Below are positions 11,926-21,635 of a stretch of DNA of 43,388 nucleotides, in pieces. Position 1 is the stretch's first letter. Every line of letters begins with the position of its first letter. The DNA lies in contig WLDB01000003.1 in assembly GCA_009705035.1 (NCBI GenBank), forward strand, positions 1 to 43,388. Direction: 5' to 3'. The notes beneath the pieces are model-generated. The model searched no databases. It worked only from the letters and a program-made list of their open reading frames with translations, and was not told the DNA's origin. The stretch comes from Actinomycetota bacterium (lineage in GTDB: Bacteria; Actinomycetota; Actinomycetes; Nanopelagicales; Nanopelagicaceae). Both the position numbers and the translations under genes were made by a program.

Positions 11926-12557
11926 TACTTTCCTTCCTTTGAAAGCTTTAATCCAAGAAGGGTTGGTTCGCCTGCTTGTGTACCTTCATTAGCAAGTCCG
12001 TCATCAAGTCCAGCTAAAACTAAAGAAGCTTCCTTGAAAGTTACAAGTTTGCTTGGGCCACGTGTTGGTGCTGGAGGATTTCCAGCACGTGCACCATCAA
12101 CTAAATCTTTTGCAGATGAGACGCTCTGATTGTCGTAGAACTCCCAGTTGGCCATAACAACTGGCGCATAATCACATGCTGCATTGCACTCGATATGTTC
12201 GAGTGAAACTTTGCCATCTGCTGTAACACCATCGTTTTCGATTCCGAGATGATCTTTAAGTGCCTCCATAATTACGTCGCCACCCATGATTGCGCAGAGC
12301 GTATTTGTGCAGACGCCAATGTGATATTCACCCACTGGCTTGCGCTTGTACTGGGTATAGAAAGTTGCGACTGCTGAGACCTCAGCAGTTTCAATCTCTA
12401 GAATCTCTGAGATTTTTTCAATCCCATCATTGGTGACATATCCAGAGATTGCTTGCACGTAGTGAAGTAGCGGCATGATTGCAGAACGTTTACGTGGATA
12501 TCGAGCCACAATAGAATTCATTACATCAATGTTGAGATTCTGGTTTGTAGTTGTCAT
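11925..12557 (-). CDS. nuoE: NADH-quinone oxidoreductase subunit E
   Basis: 210 aa; thioredoxin-like 2Fe-2S protein (VCTNTLCAIMGGD, ECNAACDYAPVVMAN). Confidence 0.96.
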   Translation of the reverse strand: MTTTNQNLNIDVMNSIVARYPRKRSAIMPLLHYVQAISGYVTNDGIEKISEILEIETAEVSAVATFYTQYKRKPVGEYHIGVCTNTLCAIMGGDVIMEALKDHLGIENDGVTADGKVSLEHIECNAACDYAPVVMANWEFYDNQSVSSAKDLVDGARAGNPPAPTRGPSKLVTFKEASLVLAGLDDGLANEGTQAGEPTLLGLKLSKEGK

Positions 12558-13906
12558 TATCGGTCAACTCCTCCCATAACAGGATCGATTGATGCAACGG
12601 CTCCGATGATGTCGGCAACCATTCCACCTTCGCTCATCGCGGATGTTGATTGAAGATTGTTAAAGGAAGGTTCACGGAAATGTGCGCGGTAGGGGCGAGT
12701 GCCTCCATCAGAGACGATGTGAGCAGCAAGTTCTCCGCGTGGTGATTCAACCGCTGCATAGACCTGACCTGCAGGGACTCGGAAGCCCTCGGTAACAAGT
12801 TTGAAGTGGTGAATAAGTGATTCCATAGATGTGCCCATGATTTCGCGGATGTGATCTAGAGAATTTCCGAGTCCATCTGCCCCAAGTGCTAACTGTGCCG
12901 GCCAAGCAATTTTCTTATCTGCCACCATAACTGGCTGGCCATGTGTTGCATCAAGCTTTGTAATTGCTTGTTCGATGATGCGAAGAGATTGCTCGAGCTC
13001 TGCCATGCGTATTAAGAATCGACCGTAAACATCACAAGTATCTGCAGTGATTACATCAAATTCATAATTCTCATAACCGCAATACGGTTGCATCTTACGA
13101 AGGTCCCAAGGTAATCCTGTTGAACGCAGAACCGGGCCTGTGATTCCAAGTGTTGTGCAACCTGCGAGATCGAGATATCCGATTCCTTCGGTGCGCTTCA
13201 TCCAGATTGTGTTACCAACCAAGAGACGTTCATTATCTTTAAAGTTCTTACGAAGAGTTGTGACGAGTTCACGAAGGCGAACTGTCATTCCCTCAGGCAA
13301 ATCTTGAGCCACACCACCAGGGCGCACATATGCCATATTCATACGAAGACCTGTAATCGCTTCGAAAGTATCGAGAACAAGTTCGCGTTCGCGGAAGGCA
13401 AAGAACATTGGACCCATTGCACCAAGTTCGAGGGCACCAGTACCGAGCGCGACCATATGAGATGAGATGCGATTGAGCTCCATCATGAGTACGCGAATTA
13501 TTGATGCGCGCTCAGGAACCTGGTCTGTAATTCCCAACAATTTTTCTACTGCAAGGCAGTAAGCGGTCTCATTAAAGACTGGTGCTAAATAATCCATACG
13601 TGTTGCAAATGTTGTCCCTTGTGTCCAGCTGCGGTACTCCATATTTTTTTCAATACCGGTGTGTAGGTATCCGATTCCGGGGCGAACTTCAGTAACAGTC
13701 TCACCTTCGAGCTCTAGAACTAAGCGAAGTACACCGTGCGTTGATGGATGTTGTGGACCCATATTCACGATGATGCGCTCTTCTTTCGCCTCACCGATTT
13801 CTGAGACGAGTGAATCCCAGTCGCCACCGGTTACCGAATAGACAGTGCCTTCAGTGGTCTCACGTGAAGATGCATATGGATCGAAGGTAGTGCTCTTCTC
13901 GCTCAC
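12557..13906 (-). CDS. nuoD: NADH-quinone oxidoreductase subunit D
   Basis: 449 aa; [36 protein letters not shown]. Confidence 0.98.
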   Translation of the reverse strand: MSEKSTTFDPYASSRETTEGTVYSVTGGDWDSLVSEIGEAKEERIIVNMGPQHPSTHGVLRLVLELEGETVTEVRPGIGYLHTGIEKNMEYRSWTQGTTFATRMDYLAPVFNETAYCLAVEKLLGITDQVPERASIIRVLMMELNRISSHMVALGTGALELGAMGPMFFAFRERELVLDTFEAITGLRMNMAYVRPGGVAQDLPEGMTVRLRELVTTLRKNFKDNERLLVGNTIWMKRTEGIGYLDLAGCTTLGITGPVLRSTGLPWDLRKMQPYCGYENYEFDVITADTCDVYGRFLIRMAELEQSLRIIEQAITKLDATHGQPVMVADKKIAWPAQLALGADGLGNSLDHIREIMGTSMESLIHHFKLVTEGFRVPAGQVYAAVESPRGELAAHIVSDGGTRPYRAHFREPSFNNLQSTSAMSEGGMVADIIGAVASIDPVMGGVDR

Positions 13907-14535
13907 TTGTATGACCTCCGATTTGATGGAGCAGGTGTTGTTGCACCTTTGTATTCAACTGCGATTCCACCGAGTGGATAATCTTTTCTTTGCGGATGAC
14001 CATCCCAATCATCGGGCATCAAAATTCGAGTAAGTCCAGGATGACCATCAAAGACGATGCCGAACATGTCAAAAGTTTCACGTTCGTGCCAATTGTTTCC
14101 GCCCCATACTTCAACGAGTGATGGGATGTGTGCATCGAGTTCAGATGTTGCAACTTCAAGGCGAATGCGTTGGTTCTTTGTCATTGAAAGGAGCGGGTAG
14201 ACGGCTACGAGTTCAGCGCCCTTGCGATCTGGATAGTGAACACCAGAGACACCCATGCACTGTTCGAAGAGCAACTTATCGCGAAGAATTTGTGCGACTT
14301 CTACGAGACGTTCTTTCTTGATATGCAAAGTGAGTTCACCACGATCAACAACGACCTTGGTGATTGCATCAGAAAAATCTGGGTATGCGCGCTCAAGATC
14401 ATCAGCAAGTTGGTCAAAGTAGCCACCATATGGACGTTCTGTTGACCCAGGATTTACTGAGGCATGGACTAAGCCACCGTAGCCAGATGTATCTCCAGTA
14501 CCTGCGGCGCCGAACATTCCTTGTTGTTCAGACAT
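13903..14535 (-). CDS. nuoC: NADH-quinone oxidoreductase subunit C
   Basis: 210 aa; [42 protein letters not shown]. Confidence 0.97.
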   Translation of the reverse strand: MSEQQGMFGAAGTGDTSGYGGLVHASVNPGSTERPYGGYFDQLADDLERAYPDFSDAITKVVVDRGELTLHIKKERLVEVAQILRDKLLFEQCMGVSGVHYPDRKGAELVAVYPLLSMTKNQRIRLEVATSELDAHIPSLVEVWGGNNWHERETFDMFGIVFDGHPGLTRILMPDDWDGHPQRKDYPLGGIAVEYKGATTPAPSNRRSYK

Positions 14536-15107
14536 TAGGCGCGCAACCCTTCATGAGGAAGGTTTCCTAGTTGAATAGTTGGCTTTGCATTCATGGCAGC
14601 AAGTTCGACTTCTCTAATAATTGCTTCGCGGTTTGGACCAAGTTTTGTATCTGAAATCTGTTGGTGGAGCTTGATAATTGCATCCATAAGTTGTTCTGGA
14701 CGTGGTGGACATCCTGGAAGATAAATATCTACAGGGACAACGTGATCAACGCCCTGAACGATTGCGTAGTTATTAAACATTCCACCAGATGATGAACATG
14801 CGCCCATTGCGATAACCCATTTAGGTGCTGTCATTTGATCGTAGATCTGTCGAAGAACTGGCGCCATCTTCTGTGAAACTCGACCAGCAACAATCATGAG
14901 ATCTGCCTGACGTGGTGATGCGCTAAAGCGTTCCATTCCAAAACGAGAAATATCATGCTTCGGCGCTGAACCAAGTGCCATCATCTCAATCGCGCAACAT
15001 GCGAGTCCAAATGTTGCGGGCCAGAGTGAACTCTTGCGCATATAACCAGCAAGGCCTTCGACTGTAGAAAGTAGAACGCCGCTCGGTAATTTATCTTCTA
15101 TGCCCAC
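14535..15107 (-). CDS. nuoB: NADH-quinone oxidoreductase subunit B
   Basis: 190 aa; [52 protein letters not shown]. Confidence 0.98.
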   Translation of the reverse strand: MGIEDKLPSGVLLSTVEGLAGYMRKSSLWPATFGLACCAIEMMALGSAPKHDISRFGMERFSASPRQADLMIVAGRVSQKMAPVLRQIYDQMTAPKWVIAMGACSSSGGMFNNYAIVQGVDHVVPVDIYLPGCPPRPEQLMDAIIKLHQQISDTKLGPNREAIIREVELAAMNAKPTIQLGNLPHEGLRA

Positions 15108-15110
15108 GAA

Positions 15111-15476
15111 TTAATCCCATTCCAATCCGCCACGTCGCCAGACGTAAGCAAAGGCAACGAAGACCGTTGCAATAAAAATTCCCATTTCAACCAATCCAAA
15201 TAAACCGAGTTGATCAAAGGCGACAGCCCATGGATAAAGGAAGACGATTTCAATATCAAAGACAATGAAGAGCATTGCGGTAAGAAAGTACTTAACTGGA
15301 AAACGTCCACCTTCGAGGGCTTGCGGTGATGGTTCGATTCCGCATTCATAGGCCTCTTGCTTCGCGCGGTTATATCGCTTTGGTCCGGTAACGGCTGCGA
15401 TTCCGACAGAGAAGGCGGCAAAGCCAAAGCCAATAGCAAAGAGAATAATTATTGGCAGATATGGATTAGCGCTCAC
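15111..15476 (-). CDS. nuoA: NADH-quinone oxidoreductase subunit A
   Basis: 121 aa, GTG start; YECGIEPSPQALEGGRFPVKYFLTAMLFIVFDIEIVFLYPWAV. Confidence 0.96.
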   Translation of the reverse strand: MSANPYLPIIILFAIGFGFAAFSVGIAAVTGPKRYNRAKQEAYECGIEPSPQALEGGRFPVKYFLTAMLFIVFDIEIVFLYPWAVAFDQLGLFGLVEMGIFIATVFVAFAYVWRRGGLEWD

Positions 15477-15484
15477 GGTGCGTA

Positions 15485-15490
15485 AGTCTA
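15485..15490 (-). promoter_or_regulatory. Candidate -10 element (TAGACT) for nuoA; 8 nt before GTG, consistent with a leaderless or near-leaderless transcript
   Basis: Reverse strand TAGACT-TACGCACC-GTG; no Shine-Dalgarno-like sequence in between. Confidence 0.45.
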
Positions 15491-15549
15491 GGCGTTAACC
15501 CCAGTAGGCAAAATCGGAACACTGTAAGGCACGTCACCTATGCAGAGTG

Positions 15550-16278
15550 CTAGCTCTTTGTTGCGCTGTGGATAGCGACTATTCCGCCCGTCAGATTTGT
15601 GACCTCAACATCGCTCCATCCGGAAGCCTCTATGATTTCAGCGAGCGCCGCTTGATCGGGCCAGGCCTTGATCGATTCTGCGAGATAGATATAGGCATCT
15701 GGGTTTGATGAGCTCTTTCGAGCTACCCAGGGTAGGGCGCTCATGAGGTAATTGGTATAAATGGTGCGAAATGGACCAAAAGTTGGGGCTGAGAATTCAA
15801 CAACAACGAGGCGACCGCCTGGGCGGACTACGCGCAGCGCCTCCGTGAGCGCCTTCGCGGTGTTATGGGTATTTCGCAGACCAAAGGAGATTGTGTAGAG
15901 ATCAAAGGAGTTATCCTCAAAAGGCAGATCGAGGGCATCGGCCCATTGGAAATTAAGGTATGGGCGCTGCTTTCGACCGGCATCAAGCATCCCATGGGAG
16001 AAATCTGCTGAAATCACTGTTGCGCCTGCTTTTGCCAGAGGATCAGAGCTGGCTCCGGGACCAGCCGCCATATCGAGAATCTCCATGCCAGGGCGGGGAG
16101 CGATAGCGGCAGTGACTCGTTTGCGCCAGCGTTTGGTCTGACCCAGGCTCAAAAGGTCGTTGACCATGTCATAGCGACGGGCAACTCCATCGAACATCGC
16201 AGCAACTTCTGCCGGATTTTTATCAAGCTTCGCCCTAAATCCGCGCTTGCCCGGCTTTGAACTGCTCTCTGATGACAT
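15550..16278 (-). CDS. menG: Demethylmenaquinone methyltransferase (UbiE/MenG family)
   Basis: SAM methyltransferase; FDGVARRYDMVNDLLSLGQTKRWRK, ILDMAAGPGASSDPLAKAGA, SFGLRNTHN. Start chosen at MSSESSSKPG; ATG at 16284 is an alternative. Confidence 0.92.
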   Translation of the reverse strand: MSSESSSKPGKRGFRAKLDKNPAEVAAMFDGVARRYDMVNDLLSLGQTKRWRKRVTAAIAPRPGMEILDMAAGPGASSDPLAKAGATVISADFSHGMLDAGRKQRPYLNFQWADALDLPFEDNSFDLYTISFGLRNTHNTAKALTEALRVVRPGGRLVVVEFSAPTFGPFRTIYTNYLMSALPWVARKSSSNPDAYIYLAESIKAWPDQAALAEIIEASGWSDVEVTNLTGGIVAIHSATKS

Positions 16279-16327
16279 GCGCATATTCTCTCTGAGAGTA
16301 GGCTCCGACCACAACTTATAACCAGAA

Positions 16328-16337
16328 TCTAATTAGA
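16328..16337. promoter_or_regulatory. Perfect 10-bp palindrome TCTAATTAGA upstream of bioY
   Basis: Direct reading; lies in the menG/bioY divergent spacer, 21 bp before the bioY ATG. Confidence 0.3.
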
Positions 16338-16358
16338 GCTAAGGAGTGAGGTGCCCAA

Positions 16359-16964
16359 ATGTCTACCTCTATATCTACTGCAACGCTGAGAGCTGCCTTT
16401 CTCCCAAAGAGCACAGTGATTACTCATGCCCTCTTCATCCTTGGTGGCACCGCATTTATTGGCGCAATGGCTCAAATTGCGATCCCTGTTCCTGGTTCAC
16501 CGGTTCCCGTTACTGGCCAAACTCTTGCAGTCTTGCTCGTCGGAACAACATATGGGGCGCGTTTAGCGCTCGCGACATTTGCTACTTATCTTCTTGCCGC
16601 AATTGCAGGAGCGCCCCTCTTTGCTCCCTCTGCGACATCGCCAAACCACGGCATCGAACGTTTATTAAGTGCAACTGGTGGATATCTTGTTGGAATGTTA
16701 GTTGCAGCTTTTCTTTTAGGATTTCTTGCAGAACGTCGCGCAGATCAGAAGTTTAAGACATCATTTCCTGCGCTAATCCTAGGAGATGCAGTTATTTTCA
16801 CCTTTGGACTTCTCTGGTTGAACTATTCACTCGATCTATCTTGGTCTGCAACAATCTCAGCTGGATTAACTCCATTTATCTTCGGTGAAGCATTAAAGAT
16901 TGCAATTGTTGCCACATCTCTTCCACTCATTTGGCGAAAGATCGCTCACACGATTAACAAATAA
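16359..16964 (+). CDS. bioY: BioY family biotin transporter (ECF S component)
   Basis: 201 aa; IAIPVPGSPVPVTGQTLAVLLVGTTYGARLALATFATYLLAAIAGAPLFA, GGYLVGMLVAAFLLGFLAER. Confidence 0.9.
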   Translation: MSTSISTATLRAAFLPKSTVITHALFILGGTAFIGAMAQIAIPVPGSPVPVTGQTLAVLLVGTTYGARLALATFATYLLAAIAGAPLFAPSATSPNHGIERLLSATGGYLVGMLVAAFLLGFLAERRADQKFKTSFPALILGDAVIFTFGLLWLNYSLDLSWSATISAGLTPFIFGEALKIAIVATSLPLIWRKIAHTINK

Positions 16965-16966
16965 AT

Positions 16967-18184
16967 ATGGCTTTGATACCTGTTACGACCAATCGCATTG
17001 GTTCTCACCTGCCGCTGCTCGATTTATTGCCCGATGAAGATCAGTTTTCTTGGGTGCGTGGTAGCGAAGGTCTTGTGGGATGGGGTGAATACGCATCAAT
17101 CAGAGTCTCTGGAAAAAATCGTTTTGAAGAAGTTCGCACCTGGTGGCATAAACACCTAGAGACTTTTTCAATCGCGGACTCGGTACACGGCAGCGGAACA
17201 GGACCAGTTCTCTTTACCTCTTTTAGCTTCGATCGTAATGAAGAGTCATTTGCTTTCATTCCTAAAGTTATTGTCGGTAAAAAGGGTGATAAATCGTGGA
17301 TTACTTGGATAGGTGCTGGGCCGCAGCCAACTCTCGCTGAAGCACCGTTAGCACTTACTTCACAGGAATTTTTGTGGAGCGCGGGAACGTTATCTGAAGC
17401 AGAGTGGAAGAAACGTGTTGGTCAAGCGATCGAAAAAATTGAGAGCGGTTCTGTCGAAAAAGTAGTCCTTGCACGCGACTTAATTGCAACTGCTCATACA
17501 GATATCGATGCTCGCCCAATCCTTCGTTCATTAGCAGAGAACTATCCAGCAACATGGGTCTTCTCTGTTGCTGGCCTTATTGGCGCTACCCCAGAGTTAC
17601 TCTTGCGGCTCTCTCGCGGAATGGTTACATCGCGCGTTCTTGCAGGCACGATTCCAAAGACAGGTGATGATTCAAAAGATTTGGCACTTGCCGGTTCTCT
17701 TGCTCGCTCTTCAAAAGATCTAGAAGAACATGAATTTGCAGTACGTTCGGTGGCAGATGCTCTTGAGCCATTCTGTTCATCGACTAACGTTCCGGATGCA
17801 CCATTTGTTTTGCACTTAGCAAATGTGATGCACCTAGCTACTGATGTCACCGGTGCTCTCATTGAAAGTAAGAAAGATATTGACGTATTCTCATTACTTA
17901 AGAGTCTTCATCCGTCGGCCGCTGTCTGCGGTACACCCCGCAATAAAGCTTTTGATGTGATCGACGAAATTGAGGGGATGAACCGTGGTCGTTATGCGGG
18001 GCCTGTTGGTTGGGTTGATGCGCGCGGCGATGGAGAATTAGGAATCGCTCTGCGATCAGGTCAAATAGATAAGAACCAGATTCGCATTTTTGCTGGATGT
18101 GGAATTGTTTCTGGTTCGGATCCTGATGTTGAAGTTGCTGAGAGCCTAGCCAAATTTGCAGCTATGCAATCAGCGCTAAATTGA
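16967..18184 (+). CDS. menF: Isochorismate synthase
   Basis: Chorismate-binding domain: GTIPKTGDDSKD, LHPSAAVCGTPRNKAFDVIDEIEGMNRGRYAGPVGWVDARGDGELGIALRSG, FAGCGIVSGSDPDVE. Confidence 0.92.
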   Translation: MALIPVTTNRIGSHLPLLDLLPDEDQFSWVRGSEGLVGWGEYASIRVSGKNRFEEVRTWWHKHLETFSIADSVHGSGTGPVLFTSFSFDRNEESFAFIPKVIVGKKGDKSWITWIGAGPQPTLAEAPLALTSQEFLWSAGTLSEAEWKKRVGQAIEKIESGSVEKVVLARDLIATAHTDIDARPILRSLAENYPATWVFSVAGLIGATPELLLRLSRGMVTSRVLAGTIPKTGDDSKDLALAGSLARSSKDLEEHEFAVRSVADALEPFCSSTNVPDAPFVLHLANVMHLATDVTGALIESKKDIDVFSLLKSLHPSAAVCGTPRNKAFDVIDEIEGMNRGRYAGPVGWVDARGDGELGIALRSGQIDKNQIRIFAGCGIVSGSDPDVEVAESLAKFAAMQSALN

Positions 18185-19750
18185 ATCAATCGATTTAAAG
18201 ATTACCGCTAGATTCTCTGCATTACTTTCTCGGGTCGGAACTTCAATTACGGCTAGAGAGATTCCGTTTACTGGCTTTGCCAGCTCAGCCTGAAGTTCGC
18301 TCTGCTTAGTTATGCGACATGTTTCGAGCCCAAAAGCTGCGGCAATCTTCACTAAATCAAGGTGATGTGGGGTGCCAAAAACTTCTTCAAAACCTGCAAC
18401 ACCACGGTGGCTAAGCGTTGAGAAAATGCCACCGCCGTTGTTATCTACTACAAAAATCTTTAGGTTGATTTTTTCGCCATGAATCAAGCCAGTGAGATCG
18501 TGCAAAAAGGAAAGGTCGCCCAACACTGCATAGGTATTTGAACGTTGTGAGGCGATGCCAAGTGCTGTCGAGATGTTTCCGTCAATTCCGGCAAGTCCAC
18601 GATTGGCAAAAGTTTCTACGCCCGTGCGTGGATTCGCAAAACCTTCTATATCTCGGATTGGCCTAGAAGAAGAGATAAAGAGGGTTGCACTAGCTGGAAG
18701 ATTTTTGGCAATTTCTCGAGCAATCAACTGTTCTGACCAAACTTTTAAATCTGCAATCATTTTTGCAGTTCGCTCACCATATTTTTCCCATCGTGCAAAA
18801 TACTCAGTATCGACAGAGGGAGATTCACAGATAGGCATACTGGTAAATTTCTGATTGGCGCTTCTATCTGAATCAACGGTGAGAATACGTGGATCGATAA
18901 CGACAGATTTACGAGCCATCGAGATAATTCGATTAATGGGGCGTGAAAGCGTTGTTCTTCCAATAACAACCACGGTATCTGGTGCCAACTCATCGGTGAT
19001 TGATTGTGAAGTGAGAAAGATACTCGCATGAGGAATCGCCCCAGGGAAAGAGAGTGGATCTTCAGCAATAACTGGCCATCCTAATTTTGCAGCAAAGTCA
19101 TTCACTTCATTGACTGAAAACCCTGCCCGATCATGGCCAATAACGAGAGCACCTCTCGTTGATTTGGTATAGAAAGTTCCAGCACTTTTCTCGCTCAATT
19201 GCGGTGGCTCTCGCTTCTTAACTGCAGATAACCAATCACTATCATCATCAGGAGATAAGGGTTCTGCAAATTGGATATTGAGATGCACTGGACCGGTTCG
19301 TAGCGAATTAAATGGAAGCTCCATGGGATAGGCAGCTCCAGAAATATCCGCGAAATAGCGAACAGCTTTGCCGAAGATTCGAGCCTGCTCAGTTGTCTGA
19401 TTTGAGCCAGTGCGTCGCAAATTCGCTGGGCGATCTGCAGTTATTACCAGCAAAGGCTGATTTGAATGAGAAGCCTCGAGGATTGCAGGATGGTAGTTAG
19501 CTACTGCGGTTCCACTCGTACAGATAATAGGTACCGGTCTTTTACTCGCCTTTGCAACCCCTAAAGCAAAGAACGCTGCAGTTCTTTCATCAATACGCGT
19601 ATGTAATGTAATCAGATTTCTCTCTGCTGCTTGAAAAAATGCTAAAGAAAGTGGGGCGTTGCGCGAACCAGGTGAAATCACGACATCAGTGATACCCGCC
19701 TCTAAAATTTGCCGAACGATAGTTCGGGCGAGAGTGGTAGATGTATTCAA
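18176..19750 (-). CDS. menD: 2-succinyl-5-enolpyruvyl-6-hydroxy-3-cyclohexene-1-carboxylate synthase
   Basis: ThDP-dependent; ITDVVISPGSRNAPLSLAF, CTSGTAVANYHPAILEASHSNQPLLVITADRP, VVDNNGGGIFSTL. Proposed TTG start at 19750, overlapping the menC TGA; tracked ORF starts at 19792. Confidence 0.94.
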   Translation of the reverse strand: MNTSTTLARTIVRQILEAGITDVVISPGSRNAPLSLAFFQAAERNLITLHTRIDERTAAFFALGVAKASKRPVPIICTSGTAVANYHPAILEASHSNQPLLVITADRPANLRRTGSNQTTEQARIFGKAVRYFADISGAAYPMELPFNSLRTGPVHLNIQFAEPLSPDDDSDWLSAVKKREPPQLSEKSAGTFYTKSTRGALVIGHDRAGFSVNEVNDFAAKLGWPVIAEDPLSFPGAIPHASIFLTSQSITDELAPDTVVVIGRTTLSRPINRIISMARKSVVIDPRILTVDSDRSANQKFTSMPICESPSVDTEYFARWEKYGERTAKMIADLKVWSEQLIAREIAKNLPASATLFISSSRPIRDIEGFANPRTGVETFANRGLAGIDGNISTALGIASQRSNTYAVLGDLSFLHDLTGLIHGEKINLKIFVVDNNGGGIFSTLSHRGVAGFEEVFGTPHHLDLVKIAAAFGLETCRITKQSELQAELAKPVNGISLAVIEVPTRESNAENLAVIFKSIDSI

Positions 19751-20718
19751 TTTAACAACTCCGCACATCGCATGACGCGATTCTGCCACCATTCATAGCG
19801 TTCTGGTGCCACATCAAAACCATCAAAATAGTAATCAGAGTCGCTAAAGGCGGATAAGGAGATTGCTCCATTATCGATTGAGTTTTGGGCAAGATCACGA
19901 GTAAAGAGCGCGCCGGTAGCGAGTCCACAATCAAAAGAAAGGGTCTCAATTGAAGCAGCGAGTTCTAGGCCATATCTAATGCCAACTGCGCTCTCTAGCG
20001 CACTAGAAACAACTACAGGCAGATTGTGATGATTTGCGATTTCCAGCGAACGAGTGATTCCACCAAGTGGTTGAACTTTAAGCATCAGGATATCGGCAGC
20101 GCCTTCAAGATTGATTGAGAAAGGATCTTCGGCTTTGCGAATAATCTCATCTACTACAATCTTTAAAGGGATTCGAATTTTACTTTTGAGTTCTCGGAGC
20201 TCGTCGAGAGTTGCACAAGGTTGTTCAACATACTCAAACGGACCTACTTCTTCGTAGAACGCATAGAGGTTGGTTAGCGCCTCGTCCACGCTCCATAATC
20301 CATTTACATCAATACGAATATTGATTTTGCGACCAAGCGAACGAATTCTTGTTAGGCGCGCAATATCTTCGCTGAGGTTCTCGCCAACCTTTACTTTGAA
20401 GGTTTTAACTCCCGCATAAGTTGCCACAAGTTCATCAATGGTCTTCTTATCGTTAGTGGCTGGAATTGTGCCATTGACTGGGATATCGCTTCTAAATCGT
20501 TTTGGGCGAGGAGTTGTTGCAGCTTCAATGGCCGCGGCAAGCCAGCGCGCAGATTCGTTATCGTCATATTCAAGAAATGGTGAGAACTCAGCCCAACCTT
20601 GATCGCCTTTAAAAAGAGCAACTTCGCGCACTGTGATTCCGCGAAATTCAGTCTTCATCGGTAGCGCAATTACACGCATTGATGAGACTAACTCATTAAT
20701 AATTACTTGATTAGACAC
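19747..20718 (-). CDS. menC: o-Succinylbenzoate synthase
   Basis: 323 aa enolase-superfamily protein (FKVKVGE, NIRIDVNGLW, YVEQPC, KIVVDEII), flanked by menD and menB. Confidence 0.92.
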   Translation of the reverse strand: MSNQVIINELVSSMRVIALPMKTEFRGITVREVALFKGDQGWAEFSPFLEYDDNESARWLAAAIEAATTPRPKRFRSDIPVNGTIPATNDKKTIDELVATYAGVKTFKVKVGENLSEDIARLTRIRSLGRKINIRIDVNGLWSVDEALTNLYAFYEEVGPFEYVEQPCATLDELRELKSKIRIPLKIVVDEIIRKAEDPFSINLEGAADILMLKVQPLGGITRSLEIANHHNLPVVVSSALESAVGIRYGLELAASIETLSFDCGLATGALFTRDLAQNSIDNGAISLSAFSDSDYYFDGFDVAPERYEWWQNRVMRCAELLN

Positions 20719-20720
20719 AA

Positions 20721-21593
20721 TTACGGACGCTTTGGGAATTTTCCAAAATCTGGCTTGCGCTTCTCTTTATAAGCATCTCGACCTTCTTGACCTTCTTCGC
20801 TTAAGTAAAAGAGCAGAGTTGCATCTCCAGCAAGCTGCTGGATTCCAGCTAATCCATCGTCAGCTGCATTCATGCTTGCCTTCAGAAGGCGTAGCGCCAT
20901 CGGTGAGTTTTGCAACATTTCACGGCACCAAGAAACAGTCTCGGCTTCAAGTTCTGCCAATGGAACAACGGTGTTTACTAATCCCATATCAAGTGCTTCT
21001 TGTGCATCGTATTGCCGCGTCATAAACCAGATTTCTCGCGCCTTTTTTTGTCCAACGTTGCGGGCTAACAATCCAGAACCATATCCACCATCGAATGATC
21101 CAACCATCGGTCCGGTCTGGCCAAACTTGGCATTATCAGCAGCGATAGAAAGATCGCATACGACATGTAATACATGTCCCCCACCAATTGCCCATCCGGC
21201 AATCATTGCAACGACAGGTTTTGGTGTGCGTCGAATCTGTACTTGAAGATCCAAAACATTGAGTCGACCTAATCCCTTTTTTGCTAATGAATCATCGCCG
21301 AGATATCCATCATCGCCGCGCACACTAATATCTCCACCAGAGCAGAAAGCTTCATTACCTTCACCGGTTAAGATAATCACGCCAACCTCTGAATCATCGC
21401 GCGCTAAATCAAAGGCATCTTTAAGTTCAATAATTGTCTGTGGTCGAAAAGCGTTGCGCACCTCTGGGCGATTTATTGTTATCTTCGCCATTCCATCGGC
21501 TACCTCGTATTTGATATCGGTAAAGGCAGATCCCTTTGAGACCCAAGCAGGGATGCTTCGGTCGCCAAAATCACGCTTAATAGGCTTGCTCAC
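20721..21593 (-). CDS. menB: 1,4-Dihydroxy-2-naphthoyl-CoA synthase
   Basis: Crotonase fold; [72 protein letters not shown] start at 21593 preceded by GGAGGAATC (strong SD). Confidence 0.96.
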   Translation of the reverse strand: MSKPIKRDFGDRSIPAWVSKGSAFTDIKYEVADGMAKITINRPEVRNAFRPQTIIELKDAFDLARDDSEVGVIILTGEGNEAFCSGGDISVRGDDGYLGDDSLAKKGLGRLNVLDLQVQIRRTPKPVVAMIAGWAIGGGHVLHVVCDLSIAADNAKFGQTGPMVGSFDGGYGSGLLARNVGQKKAREIWFMTRQYDAQEALDMGLVNTVVPLAELEAETVSWCREMLQNSPMALRLLKASMNAADDGLAGIQQLAGDATLLFYLSEEGQEGRDAYKEKRKPDFGKFPKRP

Positions 21594-21620
21594 GATTCCT
21601 CCATTTTCGACTACGGGCGA

Positions 21621-21627
21621 TAGCCTA
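21621..21627. promoter_or_regulatory. Candidate shared -10 (TAGCCTA) for divergent menB and menE
   Basis: TAnnnT on both strands (TAGCCT plus, TAGGCT minus); 9 nt before the menE ATG and 28 nt before the menB GTG. Confidence 0.35.
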
Positions 21628-21635
21628 CGCGGGCA

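Noticed and set aside
15098-15439. 113-aa minus-strand ORF overlapping nuoA
   Set aside because: Alternative frame of nuoA; the nuoA frame has clear family motifs.
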